Shown here piece by piece: positions 51,581 to 59,396 of a DNA stretch of 64,000 nucleotides. The notes under the pieces are model-generated. The model did not search any database and had not been told where the DNA came from. It saw nothing but the letters and a program-made list of their open reading frames with translations. Origin of the DNA: an uncultured Acholeplasmatales bacterium (lineage in GTDB: Bacteria > Bacillota_I > Bacilli_A > Acholeplasmatales > Anaeroplasmataceae); the NCBI GenBank assembly GCA_944323055.1, contig CALUQZ010000004.1:41190-105189 (forward strand), written 5' to 3'. The position numbers and the translations under genes are program-made. The stretch's first letter is position 1. The number at the start of each line of letters is the position of its first letter.

Positions 51581-53956
51581 TTATTTCATTAATTCTTCTA
51601 TTAATCTATTAATATTATTTTTATTATAGGCTTTAATACCTATCCTAAAGAAATTATTAATTATATTTAAATCATCACTATTTTTAATAATAAGACATAA
51701 TTTGTCACCATTATTTTCTAATACTTTAGTAATATATAAATATTTAGCTATAGTATGTTGATTTATTTTATCATTCTTAGAGATATTAATAACTTCAATA
51801 TAGGTATTATTAACTTGATATTCAAATAGTAAATTATAAGCTAATTCTTCTTTTTGATACATAACTTTCTTATTATAAGATAGATTATTATCTTTTAATA
51901 ATTTATTAAATTCTAATAATAATGTATTCTTACTTTTAACTTTTTCTTCTTTAATAGCTGTTAAAAAATATTTATGTGAATCTACTAATACTTCTTGTTG
52001 TTTTAACTTATAATAATTACCATCAGAAGCTAAAACTCTACCATTAACATTATCATTCCACATAATAGTTATTTCATCTAAAATATCTTGTTTTATTCTA
52101 TTATCTAAAATTGGTACAGCTACTTCTACTCTTCTAACTGTATTTCTTGTCATCCAATCAGCTGATGAAATATACATTTTAGCTTCTAGCCCTTTACCAA
52201 ATTGATAAATTCTTGAATGTTCAAGGAAACGACCAACAATGCTATGAATATGAATATTATCAGTAAATCCTTTCTTTTCTGGAATAATACAACAAATACC
52301 TCTAACAATCATATTTACTGTTACTCCGGCTTTTGAAGCTTCAACTAATTTATTAATTAATTTAATATCGGTAATAGAATTTAATTTTAAGAAAATATAA
52401 CCATCTTGGCCTTTAGCTATTTCTTCATCAATAAGACTAATTAACTCATTACGTAAATGATATGGTGATACTAAAAAATGATTATAAGAATAATCTAAAT
52501 TGGCTAATAACATATTTTGAAAGAACATTGAGGCATCTTGTCCTATTTCTTCATTAGCAGTAATAAGTGAATAATCAGTGTAAACATTAACCGTACTTTC
52601 ATTATAATTACCAGTACCTATTTGGGTTATATATTTTACTTTACCATCCACATTTTCGGTGATTAAACATAGTTTTGAATGCACTTTAAATTCATCAAAA
52701 CCATACATAACTTTACAACCTGAATATTCAAGTCGTTCAGAATAGTCAATATTATTTAACTCATCAAAACGAGCTCTTAGTTCTATTAAAATAGTTACTT
52801 CTTTCCCCATTTCAGCAGCTAAACATAAATAGTCTACTAATTTTGATTTACTAGCTAAACGATATATCGTTATTTTAATAGATGTTACTGTCTTAGAATA
52901 AGCAGCTTCTTTTATAAGTTTAATAAAAGGGTCTATGCTGTTGAAAGGATAAAATAGCAATGCATCATGATTTTTAACTTGAGCTATAATACTATCATTG
53001 CTTTTTAAATATTTAGAATCAATATGTTCAAATTTAGGATATAGGTATTTTTTATAGTTTGCCTCTTTTCTTAATTCACTTAAAAAAGCTAATGAAAAAG
53101 GAGCTTTAGATACAAATATTTCATTTTCTGTTAAATTTAATTTATTAATTAAATATTCTTTTAGTTTATCATCTAGCTTTTTATGACATTCTAATCTTAC
53201 TGGTGTTAATGTTTTTCTTTTCTTTAATAATTGTTTCATTAACTTTCTAAAGTCTTCATGTTCTTCTAAAATATTATCATCAACATTTAAATCACCATTA
53301 CGAGTTAATCTAATAATATTTTTACTTTTTATTTTAAAACCTTTAAAAATTAAATTAACATAATCATATAATATTTTTTCAACAAATAAATAATTATTTT
53401 CTTTAAGTTTAAGCATTTTAACTAGTCTACTATTAACTTCAACTATGCCAAAGATATCTTTATTACTTTTATCTGCTATAGTTACAATAATATAAGATTT
53501 TTTATTTTCTAGATTAGGAAAAGGATGATTAAAGTCAATTACTTGAGGTGATAAAAACGGCATAATTTGACCTTTAAATGTCTTTTTTATTTGTTTTTCT
53601 TCTTCTTGATTTAAATTTTTAGTTTGAATAAAATTTATATTATTATTAGCCAAATCTTTAACTAAATTCTTATATATTTCTTCTTTTTTAATATATAATT
53701 CTTTTACTCTTTGATAAATCTTATCTAATTGTTCTTTAGGAGTATCTCCCGTTTTTGTGTCTATAACATTATCATTTAAAAGATATAAATCTTTTAATGA
53801 CCCAACTCTAATCATGAAAAATTCATCTAAATTAGAATTAAAGATTTCAAAAAAATTCAATCTTTCCAAAACAGGAATATTTAAATTGTTAGCTTCCTCT
53901 AAAACACGTTCATTAAATTTAAGCCAAGATAATTCTCTATTTTGTGTATACTCCAT
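51581..53956 (-). CDS. ppk1: Polyphosphate kinase with C-terminal extension
   Basis: 791 residues against about 690 in E. coli. The PPK1 N-terminus (NRELSWLKFNERVLEEA, then SNLDEFFMIRVGSLKD) and the catalytic His in FKVHSKLCLITE, with the second conserved His in HSRIYQFGKG, are intact. The domain ends near residue 690. The last 100 residues (from KVKSKNTLLLEFNKLL) are an extra mixed fold that I do not recognise. It makes long-chain polyphosphate from ATP. It overlaps ppx by 20 bases. Confidence 0.93.
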   Translation of the reverse strand: MEYTQNRELSWLKFNERVLEEANNLNIPVLERLNFFEIFNSNLDEFFMIRVGSLKDLYLLNDNVIDTKTGDTPKEQLDKIYQRVKELYIKKEEIYKNLVKDLANNNINFIQTKNLNQEEEKQIKKTFKGQIMPFLSPQVIDFNHPFPNLENKKSYIIVTIADKSNKDIFGIVEVNSRLVKMLKLKENNYLFVEKILYDYVNLIFKGFKIKSKNIIRLTRNGDLNVDDNILEEHEDFRKLMKQLLKKRKTLTPVRLECHKKLDDKLKEYLINKLNLTENEIFVSKAPFSLAFLSELRKEANYKKYLYPKFEHIDSKYLKSNDSIIAQVKNHDALLFYPFNSIDPFIKLIKEAAYSKTVTSIKITIYRLASKSKLVDYLCLAAEMGKEVTILIELRARFDELNNIDYSERLEYSGCKVMYGFDEFKVHSKLCLITENVDGKVKYITQIGTGNYNESTVNVYTDYSLITANEEIGQDASMFFQNMLLANLDYSYNHFLVSPYHLRNELISLIDEEIAKGQDGYIFLKLNSITDIKLINKLVEASKAGVTVNMIVRGICCIIPEKKGFTDNIHIHSIVGRFLEHSRIYQFGKGLEAKMYISSADWMTRNTVRRVEVAVPILDNRIKQDILDEITIMWNDNVNGRVLASDGNYYKLKQQEVLVDSHKYFLTAIKEEKVKSKNTLLLEFNKLLKDNNLSYNKKVMYQKEELAYNLLFEYQVNNTYIEVINISKNDKINQHTIAKYLYITKVLENNGDKLCLIIKNSDDLNIINNFFRIGIKAYNKNNINRLIEELMK

Positions 53957-54851
53957 TTATTTCACCTTCTAAATTAGCTAATAAATACCCTTCTCTAACC
54001 CCAAAACTTGAAACATAAACATTTTTAGCTTGATAATATTTCATAATAGTTTTTAATATCATTAATCCTGGTGTAAAAGTAAATATTCTTTCGGGTATTA
54101 TTTTTAAAATATTTACCTGCCATAAATAACTATCATCTTTAGCCATTTTTAACATATCACTAATTTCTTTATAAGTTAAAACATTTTTATCAGTCTCATT
54201 AAATAAATAGTTTTTAACTTTTAAGGCAGCCCTTATAGTACCACCTATACCACATACATTAGCATAAGGTTCATCAATAACTTTAATTTCTTTTAAATAT
54301 TTTTTAACAATATCTTTAATAGCACCTAATTCTTTTTTAGTTGGCAGTATTTCATCTATACACTTATTGTATATATTTAAACTACCAATAGGTAATGATG
54401 TTTTATATAGTATTTCATTATTCTTAAAGAATAATAATTCTGAAGAACCACCACCTATATCAATCATTAAACCATCTGTTAAATTATATGTTAATCTAGA
54501 ACCTTTAAAATCATACAACGCTTCTTCAACACCTGATAATACAACAATATCTAAATTTAATTCTTCTTTAATACGATTTAAAACATCTTTTGTATTATTG
54601 ATATTACGTAAGGACGCGGTTGCAAATATTAATAATTTGTCTATTTTAACATTAACTAAACATTCCTTATATTCACTTAATACGTTTAAACATTTTAAGA
54701 TTCCTTCTTCACTTAAATTGCCAAATTTATCGACATAACTAGCTAAACCAGCAAATTCTTTTTTATCGAAAATATTAACTAATTTATTATCTTTATATTC
54801 ATAAGTTTTAAGTCTAATGGTATTAGAACCAATATCTATTACTGCATACAT
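53937..54851 (-). CDS. ppx: Ppx/GppA exopolyphosphatase
   Basis: 304 residues, the short form of the family. Seen: DIGSNTIRLKTYEY (phosphate-binding loop 1) at the start, SGVEEALYDFKGS, and DIGGGSSELLFFKN (loop 2, near residue 140). It removes phosphate from polyphosphate or pppGpp ends. It is followed by ppk, with which it overlaps by 20 bases, so synthesis and breakdown of polyphosphate are coupled. The ribosome site AAGGGG lies in an inverted repeat. Confidence 0.9.
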   Translation of the reverse strand: MYAVIDIGSNTIRLKTYEYKDNKLVNIFDKKEFAGLASYVDKFGNLSEEGILKCLNVLSEYKECLVNVKIDKLLIFATASLRNINNTKDVLNRIKEELNLDIVVLSGVEEALYDFKGSRLTYNLTDGLMIDIGGGSSELLFFKNNEILYKTSLPIGSLNIYNKCIDEILPTKKELGAIKDIVKKYLKEIKVIDEPYANVCGIGGTIRAALKVKNYLFNETDKNVLTYKEISDMLKMAKDDSYLWQVNILKIIPERIFTFTPGLMILKTIMKYYQAKNVYVSSFGVREGYLLANLEGEINGVYTK

Positions 54852-54859
54852 ATATTATT

Positions 54860-54895
54860 ACCCCTTTTCTTATCTTTATTATATAAAAAAAGGGG
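54860..54895 (-). promoter_or_regulatory. Inverted repeat covering the ppx ribosome site
   Basis: ACCCCTTTT (54860-54868 on the plus strand) and AAAAGGGGT (54887-54895) form a 9-bp inverted repeat. On the minus strand the second arm holds the ppx Shine-Dalgarno AAGGGG. A TATAAT (54883-54878) lies between the arms: a transcript starting there would lack the first arm, while readthrough from gapA would fold and hide the site. Confidence 0.45.
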
Positions 54896-54930
54896 TTAAA
54901 AAACCACTTTAAAATTGTAAAGATTGTATA

Positions 54931-54955
54931 AAAAAAAGAGACCCTAAGGTCTCTT
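54931..54955 (-). terminator. Terminator after gapA
   Basis: On the minus strand AAGAGACC, loop TTAG, GGTCTCTT and a run of eight T. It follows the gapA stop codon by 6 bases. Confidence 0.9.
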
Positions 54956-54961
54956 AAATAA

Positions 54962-55993
54962 TTAGCAATGTGCAAAATATTTGATTGTTCTAACCATTTG
55001 ACTAGTATATGAATTTTCATTATCATACCAAGCAACAACTTGAACTTGATAATGAGTATCATCCATTTTAATAACCATAGTTTGAGTAGCATCAAATAAT
55101 GAACCTTCAGTAATACCGATAATATCTGAAGATACTAATGGTTCTTCTGTATAACCAAATGATGGAGATACAGCAGCTTTCATAGCAGCATTAATAGATT
55201 CTTTTGTTACTTCTTCTTTTGATTCAACTACAGCTACTAAAATAGTTGTAGAACCTGTACATACAGGAACACGTTGTGCTGAACCGATTAATTTACCATT
55301 TAATTCAGGGATAACTAAACCGATAGCTTTAGCAGCACCAGTTGAATTTGGAACGATATTAACTGCTGCAGCTCTAGCACGACGTAAATCGCCTTTTCTA
55401 TGTGGTCCATCAAGGATCATTTGATCACCAGTATAAGCATGAACTGTAGTCATAATACCACTAACGATTTTAGCATATTTATTTAATGTGTTAGCCATAG
55501 GAGCTAAACAGTTTGTAGTACATGAAGCAGCTGAAATGATTTGATCATCACTAGCTAAAGTGTCTTCATTTACACCAAATACAATAGTTTTAACATCGTT
55601 ACCAGCAGGAGCTGAAATAACAACTTTCTTAGCACCAGCAGTAATATGAGCCATAGCTTTGTCTTTCTTAGTATAGAAACCAGTACATTCAAGTACTACA
55701 TCTACATCTAATTCTTTCCATGGTAAATTAACTGCATCTTTTTCTGCATAAATTTTAATAGTTTTACCATCAACAGTAATTGTACTGTTTTCTTCATCAC
55801 ATGATACTTTATCAGCTAAAGCATATCTACCTTGAGCTGAATCATATTTTAATAAGTGAGCTAACATTTTAGGATTTGTTAAATCGTTAATTGCAACAAT
55901 TTCATATCCTTCAGCGTTAAACATTTGTCTAAAAGCTAGACGACCGATACGACCAAAACCATTGATCGCAACTCTAACAGATTTACCTGCCAT
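54962..55993 (-). CDS. gapA: Glyceraldehyde 3-phosphate dehydrogenase
   Basis: 343 residues, standard length. Rossmann NAD site [16 protein letters not shown] at the N-terminus, the catalytic Cys in [22 protein letters not shown] and the C-terminal [13 protein letters not shown]. It makes 1,3-bisphosphoglycerate and NADH. Gene alone between its promoter and terminator, away from the pgk-tpiA unit, with a cre-like site upstream of the promoter. AGGAGG precedes the ATG. Confidence 0.97.
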   Translation of the reverse strand: MAGKSVRVAINGFGRIGRLAFRQMFNAEGYEIVAINDLTNPKMLAHLLKYDSAQGRYALADKVSCDEENSTITVDGKTIKIYAEKDAVNLPWKELDVDVVLECTGFYTKKDKAMAHITAGAKKVVISAPAGNDVKTIVFGVNEDTLASDDQIISAASCTTNCLAPMANTLNKYAKIVSGIMTTVHAYTGDQMILDGPHRKGDLRRARAAAVNIVPNSTGAAKAIGLVIPELNGKLIGSAQRVPVCTGSTTILVAVVESKEEVTKESINAAMKAAVSPSFGYTEEPLVSSDIIGITEGSLFDATQTMVIKMDDTHYQVQVVAWYDNENSYTSQMVRTIKYFAHC

Positions 55994-56035
55994 AATTTTT
56001 AATTCCTCCTAAAGTAAGTAATCTTTACGGCTAAT

Positions 56036-56105
56036 ATTTTAACACAAATATTAGACTTTTCAATAGCTATTTAATATTTAAGTAGTCTTATGAAAACGCT
56101 TTATA
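56036..56105 (-). promoter_or_regulatory. gapA promoter with upstream cre-like site
   Basis: TTGAAA (56063-56058) and TAAAAT (56041-56036) are 16 bases apart on the minus strand. The sequence ATGAAAACGCTTTATA at 56090-56105 matches the CcpA consensus except at positions 14 and 15. Its centre is about 68 bp upstream of the expected start, so activation is more likely than repression. Confidence 0.55.
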
Positions 56106-56137
56106 AGCATATTAATCAACAAGTAATAAATTTTGCT

Positions 56138-56917
56138 CTAACTATTATTTTTTTCAAAAAATGACCTTTTAATTCGGCTAATAAAATTAGTCTTGTTATT
56201 AATACCAACCTTCACATAATAGTTTCCCATATAAGCTCTTAATTTTTTAAAATTAAAAAGTTCAATTGCTAATGTATCAACTGTTAAAAAGATATTTTTA
56301 TATTTACCTGCTACTTCTAGTTCAATATAATAATCATTACCTAAAATAAGTGGCGAATTAATTGTTTCATAAGTTGATGAATTTATACCGGCAATCTCTG
56401 TTATTTGCATAGACTTAATACTATGATCAACTATGGCCCCACCTAATGATTTATTATACGCTGTTGAACCTGTTGGAGTAGAGACACATATGCCTGTTCC
56501 TCTAAAGTGTTCAAAAAATAGATCATTTATATAAACATCAAGTTTCAATGTTCTTAAAGGACAAATTAATGTCATTTCATTAATAGCTGTAAAATTATAT
56601 TCTTTATCAGCCTCAACATTAACTGATAATAATGGAATTCGATTAATTTGATATCTATTATTATTAATCATATCAATTAATTCATCTAATTCATCTAAAC
56701 CATAGTTAGAATAAAATCCTAAATGCCCGGTATGAATACCAAAGAACGTAGCAGTCGGATATTTATGACAAGCCCTTATAAAAGTTCCATCACCACCTAT
56801 TGTGAAAACAATATTTGGCTTTTGCTCATCATAAGTTAGCTTAATCTTACTTTTAATATATTCACAAGTTTTTAGTGTTTCTTCATCATATTTGTGAACG
56901 ATCATATAATTAGCCAT
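56138..56917 (-). CDS. nadK: NAD kinase
   Basis: 259 residues from the ATG at 56917 (MANYMIVHKY), which has GGGTGG in front. An ATG six codons earlier (56935) sits about at the transcription start given by TGTTATAAT, so a leaderless longer form cannot be excluded. Motifs: FTIGGDGTFIRA (catalytic GGDG), STPTGSTAYNKSLGGA and the C-terminal beta domain. It makes NADP from NAD. It is divergent from the CYTH gene, as in a Bacillus-type yjb neighbourhood. Confidence 0.94.
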   Translation of the reverse strand: MANYMIVHKYDEETLKTCEYIKSKIKLTYDEQKPNIVFTIGGDGTFIRACHKYPTATFFGIHTGHLGFYSNYGLDELDELIDMINNNRYQINRIPLLSVNVEADKEYNFTAINEMTLICPLRTLKLDVYINDLFFEHFRGTGICVSTPTGSTAYNKSLGGAIVDHSIKSMQITEIAGINSSTYETINSPLILGNDYYIELEVAGKYKNIFLTVDTLAIELFNFKKLRAYMGNYYVKVGINNKTNFISRIKRSFFEKNNS

Positions 56918-57018
56918 TTGACCACCCGCTTTCATTAAAATTATAACATTATTTAGCTAAATAACTAGTAATAATTGTAAAAAAATGTTAATATATTAAG
57001 CACAAGGAGTTGAGGTTT

Positions 57019-57582
57019 ATGTCTACGAATTTAGAACGTGAATTTAAAACTAAAATTACCGAGGAGCAATATAATAAATTGATTAGTGAGTTTGAATTAG
57101 AAAATAATATTTTTCCTCAAACAAACTTTTATTTTGATACGCCTGATTTAAAGTTATTTAAAGAACATACAGTCTTAAGAATTAGACAAAAAGGTAATAA
57201 CTTTAAACTAACTAAAAAAGAACGTGGCGTTAATGCAAATGAAGCATTTGAATCACATATCTTTTTACAAGAAGAAAAAGCCTTAGAGTTTTTAAAAAAT
57301 GGTTTTGATGCTAATATCATTGAACTAAATTGTCATGTAAATAATGTTTGTGAACTTACTACTTATAGAGCTAAAACAACCTATAGCGATGGTATTTTGT
57401 TTTTTGATAAAAGTGAGTATTATGGTCATACAGATTATGAAATAGAGTATGAAGTAGACTCTATTGAACAAGGCGAAAAAGATTTTACTACTTTTTTAAA
57501 TGAGCATAATATTAACTATGAAGAGCCAGAACGAAAAAGTACTAGAGCATATAATATAATCATAAATAAAGGGCTAAACTAG
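57019..57582 (+). CDS. CYTH-domain protein (YjbK-like)
   Basis: 187 residues from the ATG at 57019, with AAGGAG just upstream; the track-independent alternative TTG at 57010 overlaps that site. The CYTH signature LEREFKTKIT (ExExK) is at the start and the tunnel residues follow (FYFDTPDLKLF, LRIRQKGNNFKLTKKE, RAKTTYSDGILFFDKSEYY). The family hydrolyses or binds triphosphate compounds such as thiamine triphosphate or inorganic triphosphate; YjbK in Bacillus is the closest known context. The substrate is unknown. Confidence 0.85.
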   Translation: MSTNLEREFKTKITEEQYNKLISEFELENNIFPQTNFYFDTPDLKLFKEHTVLRIRQKGNNFKLTKKERGVNANEAFESHIFLQEEKALEFLKNGFDANIIELNCHVNNVCELTTYRAKTTYSDGILFFDKSEYYGHTDYEIEYEVDSIEQGEKDFTTFLNEHNINYEEPERKSTRAYNIIINKGLN

Positions 57583-57589
57583 CCCTTTT
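57568..57589. terminator. Bidirectional terminator between CYTH and spx genes
   Basis: AAAGGGCT (57568-57575), loop AAACT, AGCCCTTT (57581-57588), with T on the plus side and TTTATTTAT on the minus side. It overlaps both stop codons. Confidence 0.75.
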
Positions 57590-58028
57590 ATTTATCTTCT
57601 TTACTTAAACTATATTTTAATCCTTTTTCATATTCACAATTTTCACCAGATAACTGGCAAGTCCATTGTCTTCTTATTTCTCTAGGGATAAAGATTCTTA
57701 TTTCTTCATCATTATAACCAACTTGCATCTTATTATCATCTACAATTATTGGTCTTTTTAAAACACTAGGGTTTTTAATTATAAAATCAACTAATTCATT
57801 AAACTTCATATTATCTATATCTAACTTAGATTCAACAAAGACTTTTGAGCGTGTTGAGATTATATCATCAAAACCATCTTCTGTATTTTCTAACATAGTA
57901 ATGATGTCTTCTCTTGTTATTGGAGTGTTAAAGAAATTAACTTCTTTATAAGGAATGTTGTTTTCTTTAAACCACTTAATAGCTTTTCTACAAGAAGCAC
58001 AACTATTAGTTGTATATATTTTAACCAT
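57588..58028 (-). CDS. spx: Spx/ArsC-family regulator
   Basis: 146 residues from the ATG at 58028 (MVKIYTTNSC), which has AAGGAAGA upstream; the longer reading adds 14 residues with no support. The redox pair C-A-S-C is at residues 10-13, with a thioredoxin-like core and the Spx-type RPIIVDDNKMQVGYNDEEIR near residue 96. Spx binds RNA polymerase alpha and controls thiol-stress genes. The extra C-terminal Cys residues (WTCQLSGENC) are unusual. Monocistronic, convergent with the CYTH gene. Confidence 0.82.
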   Translation of the reverse strand: MVKIYTTNSCASCRKAIKWFKENNIPYKEVNFFNTPITREDIITMLENTEDGFDDIISTRSKVFVESKLDIDNMKFNELVDFIIKNPSVLKRPIIVDDNKMQVGYNDEEIRIFIPREIRRQWTCQLSGENCEYEKGLKYSLSKEDK

Positions 58029-58140
58029 ACCTATCTTCCTTTCAATAAAGATTAATAAGCCAATTAACATATAAATTATAGCACACTACCTATATTTTTA
58101 CTATTAAATTAACTTTTTTATTTTACTTAAATTAAAAAAA

Positions 58141-58343
58141 TGCTATAATTAATTCGTCGATGAAAGATTATGTTTTTATAAATTTGCTTATAGAGAGTGG
58201 TTGTCAGGTGAAAAACCATACTATTTATATTATTCATTGGAAATCTTGAGACAAGTTAACTGCGATAAAGTTTAAGTGCTAGTTTTACTAGAATTAAGGT
58301 GGTACCACGCGGAAGCGTCCTTTAGGATGTTTCTGCTTTTTTT
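58141..58343 (+). promoter_or_regulatory. Tryptophan T-box leader of trpS with promoter
   Basis: An extended -10 TGCTATAAT (58141-58149) precedes the leader. Stem I is seen with AGAGAG (58192-58197) and GGTTGTCAGGTGAAAAACC. A TGG at 58238-58240 followed by A, just before the closing AATCTT, is the likely Trp specifier codon. The T-box proper AAGGTGGTACCACGCG lies at 58296-58311, followed by a terminator stem and seven T (58335-58342). Uncharged tRNA-Trp should relieve termination. Confidence 0.92.
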
Positions 58344-58361
58344 AATTTAAGGGGGTATAAT

Positions 58362-59354
58362 ATGCGAAGAGTATTAACAGGAATTCAACCATCAGGACAT
58401 ATAACTTTAGGTAATTATTTAGGGGCAATTAGACCATTATTAGAATTACAAAATGAAGATGATGTTGAATTATTAGTGTTTATTGCTGATTTACATGCAA
58501 TAACTGTACCGCAAGAAAGAGCTAAACTAAGAAGCAATATTAAAGAACTTGCTGCTTTACTATTAGCCTGTGGACTTGATTTAAATAAGAGTCATCTTTT
58601 CATCCAATCAGAAGTTCCATGTCATAATCAATTAGGATGGGTTATGGAATGTAATTCTTATATTGGTGAATTAGAGAGAATGACTCAATTTAAAGATAAG
58701 AAAGTTAAACAAGTTGATGGAGTTAGTGCCGGTTTACTTACTTATCCACCACTAATGGCAGCCGATATTTTACTTTATGATGCTGATTTAGTACCAGTTG
58801 GTGAAGATCAAAAACAACACTTAGAAATAACTAGAGATTTAGCTACTAGATTTAACAACAAATATGGTGAAACTTTTAAAGTTCCTGAAGCCTATATATT
58901 AAAAACTGGGGCAAGAATAATGTCATTAGCTGACCCTAGTAAAAAAATGAGTAAGTCTGATTCAAATCCTAAAGGTTATATTTCTTTACTAGATGATATT
59001 AATGTTGCTAAAAAGAAAATTAAAAGTGCAGTTACAGATAGCGATAATAAAATTAAGTTTGATAAAGATAATAAACCTGGTCTAAGTAATTTAATTACTA
59101 TCTATAGTGCTTTAACAAATAAGGAATTAAGCGATATCGAAAATATCTATCAAGATAGTACATATCAAAAATTTAAAGAGGATTTAGCTAATATAATCGG
59201 TGATTTTTTAACTAATATTCAAGATAAATATAATTATTATATTTCATCTGATAATATGGATTTAATATTAAATTCTGGTCGTGATTTAGCTTATCATTAT
59301 GCATCTCGTAAACTTCAAAAAGTTTATCATAAAATTGGCTTAGGTCGTTATTAA
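58362..59354 (+). CDS. trpS: Tryptophanyl-tRNA synthetase
   Basis: 330 residues, normal length. Class I signatures: GIQPSGHITLGNYLGA (HIGH box) at residues 7-22 and KKMSKSDSNPKGYI (KMSKS loop). It charges tRNA-Trp. AAGGGGG precedes the ATG. Its T-box leader, with a UGG specifier, gives independent support for the amino acid. It is followed by a bidirectional terminator. Confidence 0.98.
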   Translation: MRRVLTGIQPSGHITLGNYLGAIRPLLELQNEDDVELLVFIADLHAITVPQERAKLRSNIKELAALLLACGLDLNKSHLFIQSEVPCHNQLGWVMECNSYIGELERMTQFKDKKVKQVDGVSAGLLTYPPLMAADILLYDADLVPVGEDQKQHLEITRDLATRFNNKYGETFKVPEAYILKTGARIMSLADPSKKMSKSDSNPKGYISLLDDINVAKKKIKSAVTDSDNKIKFDKDNKPGLSNLITIYSALTNKELSDIENIYQDSTYQKFKEDLANIIGDFLTNIQDKYNYYISSDNMDLILNSGRDLAYHYASRKLQKVYHKIGLGRY

Positions 59355-59395
59355 AAAAATCTGGTTTATCTAAAAAAGATATTCCAGATTTTTTT
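59353..59395. terminator. Bidirectional terminator between trpS and the ABC gene
   Basis: AAAAAAATCTGG pairs with CCAGATTTTTTT around a 19-base loop, with A and T runs on both sides. It serves trpS and the convergent ABC transporter unit. Confidence 0.75.
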
Positions 59396-59396
59396 C

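Noticed and set aside
54823..55095. 90-residue minus-strand ORF over gapA and the ppx start
   Set aside because: It overlaps the confirmed gapA frame and the gapA terminator and has no motif; it is a shadow frame.
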